Below, piece after piece: positions 43,790-57,782 of a DNA stretch of 64,000 nt (position 1 is the first letter of the stretch; each line of letters starts with the position of its first letter). Source of the stretch: Valencia hispanica. Taxonomy: Eukaryota > Chordata > Actinopteri > Cyprinodontiformes > Valenciidae. The position numbers were made by a program, and so were the translations under genes. The stretch covers positions 33,186,296 to 33,250,295 of the forward strand of contig OY747703.1 in assembly GCA_963556495.2 (NCBI GenBank), given 5' to 3'. The notes beneath the pieces were generated by a model, which did no database searches, was not told the DNA's origin, and saw nothing but the letters and a program-made list of their open reading frames with translations.

Positions 43790-44700
43790 ATGGGGAAATT
43801 ATTAAACACAAGTAAACACTACGATGTGTCAGGGGTTTGGGGTTTGATTTGTGGGATGTTTTCTCTCTGTTTCGCCTTTTCCATAGGTTGTCCACCAAAG
43901 GGCACAGAGGAGGCACTGGATCCAACTCTGGTGGGTGATTACTCACACCTGCAAATCATCAGGATTGCAGGAAGATAAAAGGAGCTGGCAGTCAGTCATT
44001 CCCTGCATGAGTGTTAACCTATATGGTTACCCCAAGCCCTCAGAGTTCCTTGCTAGTTTTTGTTTAAAAAAAAAGTGTGCCTTTCCTAAAATTATTCCCT
44101 CGATTCTTCCTCAGAAACCCACAATTTTGGATGTTCCTCGCAGCATAGACGCAGATTGACAGTTCTGCCGGTGGATGCTGCAAAGTCCTGCAGGTGTCCA
44201 GTCTTACCAAAACAATTAACTCTGAGATCCTTTCCCCAAGATAAATACTTAAATTCAAGATTCCTCTGTGGCTTATACCTTCATGACTGGCTCCCAACTT
44301 CTTCAGACAAACATCATCCTCCTGCCCCGTTTCCACTCACCCACCGGAGTTCCCCCTCTCACGTTCCATCTTGAGCCTCCTGTCCGCTCTCCTACGACAA
44401 ACTGTAAGACACACTATCATTCATTATCTTCTACCCACCTTTCAGTTCAGTTCAACCCAGCCATCGGATCCCCACCACAACACCTCCTGGATATCCACAC
44501 TAGCCATCCACAGGCTCCATTCACTCCTCCCTGGCAATTCTATCTCTTCATCAACTGTATCATCCTCATATTATCCTCCATTCCAGAGATTCAGCTCCCG
44601 GTCCTCAGCAGATTTCCAGCAGCTACTGTTCCAGATTCATTCACCATTCACCTAACCTTCATCCACATTTCATGCATTATCTATACCGTCTATCCTATGC
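43790..44700. other. unclassified pyrimidine-rich segment
   Basis: It has overlapping Pro/Ser-rich open frames on the plus strand (44268-44708, 44371-44655). The low-complexity composition and absence of homology argue against a gene. It looks like a repeat-derived 5' region. Confidence 0.3.
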
Positions 44701-44744
44701 AGGGTTGAGTGGGAGGAAGAAAACAGTTGTTGAAAGCAAGCCAG

Positions 44745-45025
44745 AAGGAGCTCTGCATAGGCATGCAGAAGACAGAGCAAAAATGTAGGAGAAGGTCCTC
44801 TGCTTGGATAAGACCAAAACTGATAGTTTTAGTCAACGCCTAACAACACCATGACTGTAAAACTAACACTGCACATCTCCATGAAACACACCACTCTCAC
44901 AGTAAAACGTGGTGGTGACAGCATCATGCTATGGGCATGCTGTTCTTCAGATGAGACAGGAAAGTTGGTCAGTATTGATGGGAAGATGAAGAAAACCTGT
45001 TACAGGACGCAACAGATTGGATACT
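44745..45025 (+). pseudogene. Tc1-like fragment
   Basis: It shows CTCTGCTTGGATAAGACCAA, GTGGTGACAGCATCATGCTA and GTTGATGGGAAGATGAA-like words of a Tc1 transposase middle region in order, without an open frame. Confidence 0.6.
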
Positions 45026-45114
45026 GAGGTGGGACTTGACCTTTAGCACAAGGGTCTGCAAAGTGTGGCTCAGGAGCCGCATGTGGCTCTTTTTACCTCC
45101 CACTGTGGCTCTTT

Positions 45115-45222
45115 CCATCCATCCATCCATCCATCCATCCATCCATCCATCCATCCATTTTCTGTACCCGTACATCCTATGCAGGGTTGCTGGGGGGCTG
45201 GTGCTTATCTCTAGCGGTATGT
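45115..45222 (-). repeat. (CCAT)n array with SINE/LINE tail
   Basis: (CCAT)n from 45115 to 45158 is followed by the conserved tail TACATCCTATGCAGGGTTGC and GGGGGCTGG. Confidence 0.75.
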
Positions 45223-45859
45223 TCTTGCAATATATGCATAACATTTAACATTTACAAAACATGGACCATAGATCTAGAATTTGTTTTTTAACTGAGAATA
45301 CTATTAAATTTGATTTAACAGTTTCAGCATAGATTACCTAAAACATTTTAAATTATTTAACAATTACCATGGAAATGAAAAGGAATTGGCAAGTAAACTT
45401 TGTAAAAGTGCAAAGAATAATCTTCATAGTTTGATTATTGTGTTACCATATAGCTACAATCTGATGCTATCTGTTCACAAATACCCTCAGCAAGTAATAA
45501 ATAATCATCAGTGATTGCTTTTAGGCTTGGCCAATTATACTTGGCCCCTTCTCCCAGATTCCACCAGATCTGTAGTTAAACAAGGTTAGTGGTGGTGATG
45601 TTCTTAAGAAGGAAGAAAGAGGGACCCCTAAATCATATTCTGCTGAAGGCCCCATACAACCTTGGGCATCGTAGTGTAAGAAAACAAAACGTAAAAAAAT
45701 GTTCAATAAATTTGCAAGGCACCGTATCGACAGGATTGTTCCTGGGTTGTGGGCCAGTTTGTGAGCCCTGGTATGTGAAGTGGAGGGCTGGCTGGAGAAA
45801 GATGAAGGGTGTTAAGGGACGGAAACAGCTGGTGAGAAGCCCAGAGGACATTTATCTGA

Positions 45860-45877
45860 GGGGGGGGGGGGGGGGGG
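45860..45877 (+). repeat. poly-G run of 18
   Basis: Uninterrupted G tract. Confidence 0.8.
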
Positions 45878-46914
45878 CAGGATGGCAGCAGAGGAGGCAG
45901 TCTAATAAAGCATGGTATTACTGCTGCAATGGTGTGTGTCTGTTTGTATACGTCTGAACGTCTTCCTGGAGGATTACAGGTGAGCTATAGAAACAATGCC
46001 GACTGCCCATCTACATCTGGATGCTACAAATATGGCAAGTTTCCACATTCACTAATATGATGATGCACACTTTTTTTTTTACACTGTGTGTTCAGTTAAC
46101 GGCTGCAAGGAAATCTGTGATTATCTTTATGACGCTTGATGAATCCAACCACACAATTTAAAGTTCTAAACACACGCACAGAAAAGAAGGGGGGTTTCTT
46201 GGGAAATTAGATGAAATGAAGTGATCCAAATTTTCTTTCAGAAGAATTAAAGTTCCGGTTAAAAGGCAGAGGTGGAAATGTGGGAGGGGAAGCTGGGCGG
46301 CATCAGTCGCACAGACAGTAATGACGGCGCCACTGCTGTTTAACAATCAAAGATGGGGGGCGGAGGCTCGTGAGGAAGTCTCTCCATGAAAAATACAGGT
46401 GTTTGGTACAATCAAAGCTCAGCTTGCAGAAATGACTGGGTTTGAAGTTGAAAGGGGAGGCAGGAGGAGGAGGTTGAGGGGGGCAGCTGTGGTGAGTGAG
46501 CTCCTGTGTGAAGGGGAAAAAAACACAGAGAAGAACATTGTGGGCTGAGGTGCTCTTCCAGGATTTTGAATAATTAACAAGGATAAGGAAGTTGACTACT
46601 AGGTGCTTACTGTTTACTTTGCTTGGATTTTTTTTAGTTGCCTGTGGAGGGGAAGTGGGGCTTTAGGTTGCCTAACTCTCTGGAGGCTGGCTTGTTGGCA
46701 GAAGGATTTGTCTGGGACACCGTAGTAGTTCCCATGGGACTACAGTCAAGTCTGTCCAGCCACAGCCCAACGGATCAGATCCACAACCGTCTTAACGTTA
46801 TGGGAATTTGGGATTTCTTGCCCTTTAGGAAAAGTCAAACAATACAGAAATACACTGATAAAATCAACTGTTTAATTATAACCAATAAAATTGATGCAAC
46901 AAACTGCAGGTGAG

Positions 46915-47112
46915 ACAGGCTCCATCTTTACCGCAGTTTAAATCCCTTTTAAAAACGTATTACTTCAATCTTGCGTTCGTTCGTTGATCGTGCTATTTTT
47001 ATGTTTTATATTGTATTTTGTTTTTACTTTCTATTTTATCTTCATCTCTTGTTTTATTATGTCTTACTTGCTCAGCACTTTGGTGCTAGACAAATAAATA
47101 TGGTATGGTACA
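46915..47112 (+). pseudogene. LINE 3' end (C-terminal tail fragment)
   Basis: The frame reading PSLPQFKSLLKTYYFNLAF matches the final residues of fish LINE ORF2 proteins. It is followed by a T-rich 3' UTR and a CAGCACTTTGGTGC...AAATAAATATGG tail. Confidence 0.5.
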
Positions 47113-47369
47113 CAGTTTATTTGGACAGACTTTAATAAAATGCCTAACAAGAAATAATGTCAGTTAAACTGCTAAAAGACGCTTAAACTAAATGTCTTCA
47201 CTCCTTTGATAAACCTGCTTTGCCCAATATAATGAATATATAATAAAGAAACTGAAAAACTGAAAATGTGAATAAGGCATAAAACATTGATACATACAAA
47301 CAGTAATAAACTTTTCAAATCCATTCTAACAAAGTAGCATGTAAAGCTTTTCCTGACGACCACAGCTAA

Positions 47370-47960
47370 GATTTGTCACTCATTGGGAAGAACTGCCTCT
47401 GGGTGAAGAAGCACTACTTGTTTGAAAGTTTCCCTTTAGCATCAATAATGTTGCTCAACTAGTTGAAACTGGTTACAAAGTTAAATTCTTGCTCACTGAA
47501 CAAAGAAAGCAGCTACTTCTAAGGAGCTGCTAAGACCCAAAGCTCAGGTGAGAGGACAACTATTATAGAAATATGGCAAGTAGAAAGTTATATCATATTA
47601 AAGGACAGCAGTCTTTTTTGCAATTTGTAAACATGAGAAAGAATGTGTTCTGCTTGGATGAGACCAAAGTGGCATGTTGGCCTTGCAAATGGGCAGAAAA
47701 ATAACATTTCCTTATCTCACGTAAAGCTCCATCCTAAGGCGAAACATGGTGGTGGCAGCATCATGCTGGACATTTCTGGAGCAGAGACAGGGAATTTGGT
47801 CATAGCCGATTGGAAGATGGATGAAGCTAAATACAGTGAATGCCTTGAACAACGAAAAATGTTTTTACAAAGTTTTTTACAGGATTTTACCAACTGGTAT
47901 CTGAGTAAAGGGGGGAACACTTTTCAAACTTTCATTTGCAAAAAAGAAAAGAAAAATCTA
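47370..47960 (+). pseudogene. Tc1-like fragment
   Basis: Contains KHGGGSIML, then GNLV and a MDEAKYSECLEQ-type segment of Tc1 transposase within an otherwise meaningless frame at 47643-48056. It is preceded by TTCTGCTTGGATGAGACCAA. Confidence 0.6.
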
Positions 47961-48059
47961 AGAGACAGTCTTGCACTTGTTTTCTTAGAAAAGAACGTCT
48001 TGAATACCCCATTTGCCCAACCAGCATTCAAATGGACCAATAGATTGGATTTTTAAAAT

Positions 48060-50870
48060 GAAAGCTAGTATACAAAAAAGATCTTAAAATGTCATAGCTT
48101 AGATGATTAAAAAGTAGGTTTGATATGACTAACAGAAAAAAACCAGTGATGAAAATGGATTATGTTGGCGTTTCAAAACAAAGCTCAGAGACTTCTTAAA
48201 ATAAAAGTCTAAATCTTTCATAGGCTGGATAATTGTAAAGAGGAAAGTACAGTTTAAGAGGCCACAAAAGAGGTGGGGGAAATGTTGTAGATACTGATTT
48301 GTAAGACATTTTAGGTTTGGGAAATGGAGGATTATGCTTCTTACATAATGTTAGAACAGGCATCAGTGTGTGGACAGATTACAGGAAAGAAGAGAAAGAA
48401 ACAGCAAAGCAAACTTCACCCAGCAGAAAATATGAAAAACTGCTGCTGTTGCCTTTCAAAGACTGAAACCACCAGCGACCGATGACTGTGATGAATGACG
48501 CTGATGTTTCCTGTTTTCCCACTGGCAGTTTTGCTGCAGATATGGAAGCAGTCTTCTGCTAACTTTGTGAGCTGCAGAATTCAAACGTTTACTCTCAGTG
48601 TCAGTAAATGTAACTCAGTTTCCTTAGAAAGCTTCAAGAACCTGGAAAAGTGCATTTGGCTCTCCTCTCAGCAGCAATATTTTTCTGTTTAATTATTCTG
48701 ACTTTAAGCCACTACTGCCACTCTGCAAAAAATTACAAAAAAATATGTTTTTTTCTCATTTTAATTAGTTCTTCATAAAATACTGTTATTAAACAAATTA
48801 TTTGTACTATATGATTTTGCCAATCATCACAGTTTCTACTTTCAGTTACTTGCTAAATAAATGTAAGCCTTTCTTTTTTCAATTTTCTGTTTTTATAGTG
48901 ACAGCTAATTCTCTCATTGTCTTTTTTCCAGTATGTAACTATTTTGTGAAAAAGTTAGAACATTTTCTGTGATGCAAAACAAATATTAAACTATGAGTTA
49001 TTACATTTATATTTGTTGTTTTGTTTTAGTTAGAAGGACAAAGACATTTTGAAACACTGAATTTAATGATCAAGAATTTTGGGCTTATAACAATTAAATC
49101 CATTTAAAAAATCACACATATACTCAACATCTCAGAAAGAAAAGCAACAAAATAAATAAATAAATCTCTACAAAATATACTCATGACTTGTTCCCGTTAG
49201 AAATTTTATATTCAGCAGAATGGTGTTAGGACTGGGTATAAAAGTCCATCAAGGTGCGTTGTGGCCAGTGTGTCATGCAGTGGCGCCCCATATAGTGAGA
49301 GTGAAAGACTGCTGTAAAATCAAAAACGTATAGAACAAACTTTACCTTATCTCCTTCATACAAAAATGAATGATGACGTTTACCCTTGAAGGTGACTGCT
49401 GCACATTCTTATTTTTTTTCCTGACAAGTAAAACATGAAATATGTTAACGATAGCAGTGTTAATGAGAGTTCGGCAAGTTTACAGTTTATTTGAGCAAAG
49501 AGAAGCTAAGAGAAGTGGTGAACTGGTGAAAATAAGCTGCCCAAGGCCAGGATGAAAATGCTAGGAGATTATCTAATCAGTATGCTTATTGGTGTATAAC
49601 ATCATGATCTGTATATAAAATCAAACATGCTATTTAATAAAAAGGATTGATAAAAGAACGGGAACTTGAAGGCCTGTTTGTTTGCATTGAGACCTCTGAG
49701 ATTAAAATGTTCATAAATCAGAACAACAAAATTAGATAAGCGTTTCAGCATCTAAAGTACATACAGGCTAAGGTCAGAGACCACAACTGGACACTATACA
49801 CTTATTCAGCACTGCATAGGAAATTATCACACCATCATGATCAATGGAACCAATCCCAGAGGATCACCGTGCAGGAAGTGTGGTACACCCTGGACACTGC
49901 ATCAAACTCTTCAGCTACTTCTACTCTCACTCAAAATGTCAAACTATGACAGATCATGTCAGGATCGCCGGTGGACAGGGAGAGGCGATCGGGTGAAGCT
50001 TGGCGCTCAGACGCGGATGGGAGTCCCCCTGGATTAAAGGCGCAGGGTGGAGCAGGCTGCTGAGCTGATGAAAGAGACTGGTTAGGTTGGATGGCAATAA
50101 CTGGTCAACGACTGGTAGGAGGAAGACTTCTGGTTTGACGAGTAGGAGCTCTGGGCATTGGATTACCGATGACTGAGCGATGTGAAGGTGAGTGGAAGGG
50201 TCTTTTAAACTGAGGGGAGAGTGGAGTAATTGTCAGGAAGCTCATCAGACACGGCTGGTCTGAGTTGGAGCTGATGACTTCCTGACAGATCAGAGGTATG
50301 GTCTTTGAAACATTTTGTTTATTTGGCAAAACTCACAATGTATCCTGTGGCTTCTGCATTTCTGAGCCAACGTTGAACGTTTAGGTAGATGTCTATTGGC
50401 GGTATGAGTTCAGTATTTAAGATTTGAACTATATTGGTATATTGGATAAGAAAAACCCAATATCGAACATCCCTAATAAAAATCGAACAATTTTGGTTGT
50501 ACCAATGGCATCATGGAAGAATATCACAACTAGCTTACATTCAAACTTCTCTGAAAAAGACCAACCAGCAAATTTAAACAAAAAAGTTTTTATTTTTTTG
50601 TTTTTTTTTAGTTGATGTTGCAAACTAAAGTAGCTTCCAGCTATCATACTTCTGCCTAATGAATATGTAAAAAGATGAATTGCTGCCTTACAACAAGGCA
50701 ATAGTCTTCCTGTACCACCCAATGAAAAAATGGCTTTTGTGCAGCTGAGGTTACCTCTGTATTCCCTCGGCTTTATAGAAAATAAAACAATTAACTTTAT
50801 TAAAAACATGTACGATTTCTTACGAAAGTTTTGTTTTAAAATAATTTGAGGAAATAATTTATTAAGAAGT
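48060..50870. other. intergenic, no gene recognised
   Basis: AT-rich sequence with one more GC-balanced island near 49940-50330 that has no convincing exon. Confidence 0.45.
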
Positions 50871-50876
50871 GCATAA

Positions 50877-51182
50877 TGGCAAAGGTGGTAGCTTTGCAGG
50901 AAGAAGGTCTTGGGCTCGAATCCCAGCCTGGGGTCTTTCTACATGAAGTTTGCAGGTTCTCCCTGTGCATGCCTGGGTTCTCTCCGGCTACTCCAGCTTT
51001 CACCCACAGTCAAAAAAATATGACTGTTAATTGCTCCGTCTAAATTGTGCATGGTTGTGTGTCTTTGTGTTGCGCTGTGATGGACTGGAGACCTGTCCAG
51101 GGTGTACCCAGCCTCTTGCCCCACAGGCTGATGGAGATAGGCAAAGGCTCCCATGGACAACTATAGACAGTGGATGGATGGA
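50877..51182 (+). mobile_element. tRNA-derived SINE with (GGAT)n tail
   Basis: The A box TGGCAAAGGTGG (50877-50888) and B box GGCTCGAATCC (50913-50923) are spaced as a pol III promoter. The body includes GCAGGTTCTCCCTGTGCATG, CTCCGGCTACTCCAGC and TGATGGACTGGAGACCTGTC, ending in a GGATGGATGG tail. It is a degenerate tRNA head, not a tRNA gene. Confidence 0.8.
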
Positions 51183-51503
51183 AGAATTAAGTAGGCAATA
51201 TTACATTTCATTCCAAAATTTGTATTTGAACGACTTGGATCATATTGTACTAAAAAGGGATTCCAAATGTTAAAAGGTTTTCTTTATATAGCTCTGGTTG
51301 GCAAATGTGCTACCAGCAGCAGTGAGATAGCCCAGCATAAAATTGACTAAAGTAGAGATAAAATATGCATAAAAAGTACAACACAGTTGGTTTTGTATGT
51401 TTTAAAACAATGTGACCAGTTTCTATATAAACACTGCTGTTACTATAGAAAATATATTTGGGTATTTTTTGCTTACTCTGTCCTGGGTTAATATCACTTA
51501 ACC

Positions 51504-51504
<1 letters not shown>

Positions 51505-51538
<34 letters not shown>
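51505..51538 (+). repeat. (TTAG)n microsatellite
   Basis: About eight TTAG units. Confidence 0.9.
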
Positions 51539-51699
51539 GAAAAGTAAATGAATACAATTAAAACAATGAAACAAAGTTGTAAGAAAACTAAAGTAGTGAG
51601 GGATTCTTTGAATGACCAAAGTAGTTCTCATCTTCCTTGCAGTTTGACTAAATTTCCTTATTTGACTCTTTTGACATTCACAGGCTTGTAGACATGTCC

Positions 51700-52380
51700 A
51701 AGGGTCATGACCTTAGCTGTTTGTACTTTTAATTTCATTGTTTTGGGTTTGGATTTTCATTCAGTTTTCATCGTTTTCAGTTCATTCCTCTGTGTTAGTT
51801 CTGTTATGCTTTATTTCTCACATTAGGATTGTGGTTCTGTGATTTAAGATCTGCTTAGAGTTTATATCTTTTCTGTGTTTTTTCCTCCTTTCCTGTCTAA
51901 CTCTTAGGATTTTAACTTTGAGTTTCTCTTGTGCTTTTGTGTTATTTCTTTAGATTGTATCCCTTGGTTACTCCTTTTCATTTTCTTCCTATGTTTGCAT
52001 TTAGATTTATTCTTTATTTAAGTTTTATTCTGTTATGTTTTCAACCTTCGTTTTCCTTCTGATTTGTTTCCTCCCTGCTATTCTGCCTCCTTCCCAGATG
52101 CTAATTACCTCCGCCTGCTCACTCACTCCCACCTGCATCTGATCTCTTTGATTAAGATTCCTCGAGTTCATCTGTCGTCTCTCACTCTTCCCTCAGTATT
52201 TAAACTGCTCGTTTTCTGTCATACCTCGCTAGATTCTCTGTCATTTTCCCTTGATATTTTGTCCCTAGTGTTTTCTGCTGATTATTATTCTATTATTCTA
52301 TGGTTGAAATTCATCACATCTCACTTGTTCGCATTTGGGTCCAGAATCCACAAAACTTGACTCCGAGCTTTGCAGGGATG
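51700..52380. repeat. pyrimidine-rich dispersed repeat
   Basis: T/C-rich strand asymmetry with words such as GTCATGACCTTAGCTG, then CCTCCGCCTGCTCACTCACT, then CAGTATTTAAACTGCTCG. Similar T-rich units appear near 35940-36130 and 37310-37560, so I read it as a repeat family rather than a gene. Confidence 0.4.
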
Positions 52381-52599
52381 GACATGAGTGCTAGCTTAAC
52401 TCCTGGCTTCACCCAAATAAAACCAAGATCTTCATTTTTTCAGTGGATTATTTTTCAGTTTCAATTAACAATAAACAAAGCCTCTAGACAAATGAGACAT
52501 CAAAATACAAAGCAGGTACTAAAAACCCTGTATATTAACTTCCTTCAGTTTGTCAGCAAAAAGTCCATGGAGGAAAATCCTTAATCTGTGTTGTTCTTC

Positions 52600-54650
52600 T
52601 GCGATCTAGAAACTGTAGAAATGTCAGTTTTTCAAAAGGATGAACAGCACTGCTTAGAGTAGATCAGGTATGAGTTGAGCTTTAAGAAATGTCGTGTAAC
52701 ATATTATGACTGGTAACAATCTGTGTTTCCATCTTTGACTGCATTCTAATCCTAAAGCATAAAATTTTCCTTAAAAGTGGTTAATACAAAATTAATTAAC
52801 TTGATTAATCAAGAAAAATTAAATGAATTTTTACCTCTGTTCTTTAAAGGAATGGAAGACGCTATATATGTTAGTACTCTTTTTCATCAGATTCCATTTC
52901 TCCATGTTGTTCGCCCAATCTTTGAAAGATGAAGCTGCAGCTATAATTATATTATCAAATTTAAAGCATAAAAGCTTATTTTCCAACATGTTGTAATCCT
53001 TATCTTCTTGGGAAGCGTTCCAGAATAAGCTAACTCAGTTCAGGCTAATTACTGTAGGTTATTGGATTATGGTGGATAGCCAGGAAAAGATGGCACTTTT
53101 TAGCTTCTTCTTTAAAGTACCTTTGCTACATTTTTGTAGGTTAAAGCTACCCAATTTCCTTCCCAACAGCATGAATCCAGATGGATAAAAGAGATTAAAA
53201 CCATGTCAGTTCAGATTCTTTACTTCAACTAACCTCAGCCAGCACACAAAGAAGCTCAGGATTGACTTATAGGAATGTAAACATCTACATAAAAGTTTCT
53301 TACACTTCAATTTTTTTAATTAGTTGTTAGTTTTCTTGTACCTGTATAATTCAATGAAATTATTAAAGGTGCTGCAGCTGCTCATAACACAGAAATCCAC
53401 CACATGGATTCAGTTAGATGACAAAAGCAAATGTCATCACTTCAGGAACAAAAAGTCTCTTTAAAAAGATTGTTTAAAGAACCACAGACGGTAAACATAA
53501 AAAAGCAATATGTCAGCAGACACAGGAATAAAAGCTATCAAACAAGCCATCTAAACATATTTTAATCATTAGGAGAGTTAGTGAGCCACCAACACAAAAC
53601 TGCACTATAATTAAATGCTATTTGGCAGACTCTTTTTGATTGTGCTGCATTGTATTCATGAGGAAATAAGCTTAACTGTTTAGGGATGTCCGTAAACACC
53701 ATTTAGACATGGTGTGTGGTCTGAGCTACTCCGCATCATCCTGAAACTCGTGAAACATGCAGTTTTTCATCCTGATTTACTTTAAATAATCCCTCAATTC
53801 TTTCAAATTCTCTTTCACGATTTATAGAAGATGTGTTACAGTGTGTCATTACAGGCAAAGCTCTAACGTAGAAGAAAATGTTCTCGACTTGGAAGCTCAG
53901 TCTTTGTGTCACTAAAATGAAGCATACAAGTTGTGGGTTGAATTGGAATTGTGCTGCTTGTATATCCAGAATATCCTGTGGTTATAAGCAGGTCAAACTC
54001 AGCATTTGCAAAGTGCTGCTTCAGAGAAAGGGACCGTCTGTGATCTGTGTTTGTTAGTCGATTTGAAGCTCCTCTGCCAACATGCTGTGACAGGAAAGGA
54101 ATTAACTCAGAGGAAGGCTAAATTAAAAACAAAAAAACCTCAAAAGAGGAAAAAAAGATGTTAAAAATAATTTAATGTTGATGGCGCAACTTCTATAAAA
54201 AATAAAATATAAAATCTAAAACATCGACATGCTAGGAGTTTGACACATGTTTTTAACCTTCTGTATGATGTTCATTCTAATATTAAATCCAAAGACTACC
54301 CGTGCAAAAATTGGTATAATTTTCTTTTCCACAGAACCTTTCATTAATAAAATTCTGTGCTGCAATATACAATGGAAGATACACTTTGCAGTCAAATAAA
54401 CTAGGTACAATAAAATATGAAGAAGTGAAATGGTATAGTAATAAGAAAAAATTAAAAAATTAAAATCACAATAATGATGATAGGAAGAAGAAATATATAC
54501 TAAATGAATGACAACCGTAAGAATTTTTCCCCCTGTTTTTGATCACATTGTACAATAAACCATACAGGAAAGTAAAGTGTTACTTGGTCTTTTTCAAAGC
54601 TCCAAATGTGTAAAACACAACTTTCCAGAAAACATACAAATGACTACATA
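52600..54650. other. intergenic, no gene recognised
   Basis: AT-rich; nothing supportable. Confidence 0.5.
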
Positions 54651-54659
54651 ATTCAAATT

Positions 54660-55215
54660 CAATTCCAATTCAAATTCAAAATTATGGGTCCCTGAGAGAA
54701 ATTAAGTGTTGTTGTAGCTCATACTATTTCATTCTTTAAGGAGTTGTTGTAGATCATGATAGCTGTGGGCAGGAATGATCTCCTGAAGCGGTGTGTATGC
54801 AGCAAAACTGAAGAACCCTCTGACTGAAGAAAATCTGTTGTTGTAAGACTCTCTCATGAGGAGGATGCACAGTGTTGTCCATAATGTTCTTGATTTTATG
54901 AAGAATTGTTGTTTGCATCATCATCTCCAGAGGTTCCACAGTCGTCTCCAGAACAGAACCAGCCTTCTTTATCAGGTTGTTTAGCCTTTTTAAATCCCTG
55001 GCTCTGATGCTGCTACCCCAACAGATGACGGCTGAAGACATTTGCAGCATCTTGCTGCAAACCTTGAAGGACCTAAGCTTCCTTAAGAAGTACATTCTGC
55101 TCTGTCCCTTCTTGTAGATGGCTTTACTATTCAGTTGCCAGTCTAGTCTGTTGTCCAGGTGAACTCCAAGGTATTTATACTCCTCAACCAAGAAAACAAA
55201 GACCAAGAAAGAAGA
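54660..55215 (-). pseudogene. 5'-truncated LINE, reverse transcriptase C-terminal region
   Basis: The minus-strand frame contains VEEYKYLGVHLDNRLDW, KKGQSRMYFLRKLRSFKVC, ICWGSSIRARDLKRLN, LIKKAGSVL and IMDNTVHPPHE. These are hallmark blocks of the post-catalytic region of a common fish non-LTR element. About 12 residues between SKML and AVICWG are missing by an in-frame deletion. The 3' end is a TTTGAATT-type microsatellite near 54655-54680. The clade (L2/CR1/other) is not assigned. Confidence 0.8.
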
Positions 55216-55319
55216 ACCCCGCTGAACAGAGACGTATAATTTGCATGGAAGACTAGTGTAGGAACCATTAGGAACATTTTCATTTTTTAGAGTCAATATT
55301 ACATATAGAGATCTGGATA

Positions 55320-57740
55320 ATTAATCTTCTTTTATTTAAAAAAATAATTTAACTAGTAACGCAATGTATGTAAGTAATCCATGAAATAATTGTTCACCAG
55401 TAGTGGATTTTTGTTTTTATCCAAGATGTGGGTTGTAATATTTAGTTTAAAAAAATCTAAGTAGGGAAAACAAAATAGTTTAAATATTGTATTCCAGATT
55501 TGTCCATCATCAACGAACATTCAGTGAACCTTCACAGCAGCAAAACCTCAGCAATACTAAAACATGCTTGGCAGTTGACCAATGTACCAGTAGGATAACA
55601 AAAAAAAGTCTGAACTGGCCTCTATAATATAGCCATCCAGCTCCTTTAAGCCTCAAAACAAAAAAGACAGCTTGAACTAAATCAGTGAAAAACTACATTT
55701 CATTGATGACTATTAAGGTGGGGCTGCATGGTGGGACAGTCGTCAGAAGAAAGAAATTATTAAATAGCCTAAACTTAATGAGCACCTAAATCTGGAATTT
55801 AATCTTTAAAACTTTGGGTTATTAAATATGCTTTGTGTGCAGGTGTGATCATACTAAAGCTCAAGAGGAAAAAAAGGAAAACTGTGCTGTATAAAAATAA
55901 CTCATGTACCACTGGCAGCTATCGACATAATTTGAATCAGTGGAGAGAAAGAGTGTTCGAGATCCAAGTTATTTTAATTTTTTATTTAACTGGATAATTT
56001 TGACCAAGAAGGAAGGTTAATTTCAAAAAGTCATTGAAAAAGCAAGAAAATCCATGTTTCTCAAAGGGGCACAAGAATTACTGGTGGTACTTGGGCTTTC
56101 TTTGGCAGTATTTAGCAGAAATATATCACTATCAATTATTTTCTAGGTTAATTCAAACAAATGAACTGTGAATTAGATCCAGAGGCTCAAATGATGAGCT
56201 GGTCCACTGCATTGCTCATCAGGCACTTTTCAATAGAGTGGAAAATTCCAAGTACAAACAACAGTTAAGCAGGACTAAGTGTTGGTGGTTAATTATGCTG
56301 TAGTGCACTGAAGCTGGAACTATGAGCAGGGAATAATCAATCCCGAACTTACCATGTTCCAGTTCCTAGTTCAAAAACCAGCAAGATTTGGAAATTGATG
56401 TCATAAGTAGCAAGATAACGAGTTATGTTGATAAATATTAAGCTATTTTAGTGTACATAAATCAATCAGTCTCATAATCCCTCCAAATTCTGTCTAAAGG
56501 ATGAATTATTTCTCTCTCATTACAGTTTCACAAACATAAGGACATAGGAAGATGTCTGTATATTTCTCAGATCAAGATTAATTTATCATTTTTAGCACTG
56601 GGAGCTCATGATAAACAAACAATTACCATTTTTATTAATCATCCTATTGTATATTTATTAATGATTTATTAAAGTAAAAACAGCCACAAACAAGCATAGA
56701 GAAAAACAAATATGTAAAAAAAATTTCTATGCTAATTAGTGAGCCGAAGGATAAAGGAGGAGGTTTCCTACATAAAAAAAATCAGTATCTACACTATCAT
56801 AAATGTAATAAATATGGTGCAGGAGCAGGCTGTGATAAGGTCGCCATCAACATCATCAAAATTCAAAGGAAGACAATCCTGAGCAAGGATGAGCATTACT
56901 AGGCCAAACATACATCCAAAAAAATTGTAGTTCATATTTTCTATGACACTCTTTACCTTTTCCTGTCTGTCTTTATTCTGAAGTTTAATGGAAATAGAGT
57001 TGGGACAAATGTGTAGAAAAACATCAGATGAAAACAGCCTTATTACAGGTTTCTAGCACAGGAAGTGGTACTGGAAGTGAGCAAAGTGGGACTCTTTGTC
57101 ATTGTTTTTTTCCTATCTCCAGATATCCAGTCCACATGTATACACTGTGCTCCAATTTAACAAATCTACACTTTGGAAAACAGTTTTAAAATAAACCAGG
57201 GTTTTTTTCTTAGAATAATCCCCACTTTTGTGTGTGGACAAGAGAAACAAACGCAGCAGAAAATGTACATATTGCCAAATATTCTTGCTAATGTGGAAAT
57301 GTCCTTGTGTCTAAACTCAGATGCCTTAGTCAGCAGCTTGGAGGGAAGGAGACATCACCAGGTGTTGATCCACCAGCCAGAAGTGGACTTTTGATAACAT
57401 AAGAGATAAAACACGTTAGAAAGCCAACGATAAAAATAAATAAAGAATAATGGGTTTTTTTCAAGTTTAGACTAGCCAGAGACCAAAACTGTCATCAGTC
57501 TGTCATTGCAGATAAAATCGTATCTCTTGACTAAAGCTGCTTTCACATTCAAGGACATGTAGAAAACTTTGACATGTACTGACAAGCATTCAGACAACAC
57601 ATGTAAGAATCATAAAAACATATATAGGCCTACTTTGAAGAGTTCTGGACGCTACTTTGTTATTGCTAAAATCTGAAATGTCCAACAAGTGCATTTTAAA
57701 GGGCCATATGCTACTGAGTGTGTGACTGATTTAATGGTGT

Positions 57741-57782
<42 letters not shown>

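Noticed and set aside
44268..44708. 146-codon Pro/Ser/Thr-rich plus-strand frame
   Set aside because: Composition follows a pyrimidine-rich tract and two frames are open at once, so it is more likely a repeat than a gene.
45115..45158. Regular 4-bp repeats considered as a CRISPR-like or satellite array
   Set aside because: Simple (CCAT)n microsatellite at a SINE/LINE tail; no spacers.
47643..48056. 137-codon plus frame resembling a gene
   Set aside because: Contains KHGGGSIML, so it is a decayed Tc1 transposase fragment.
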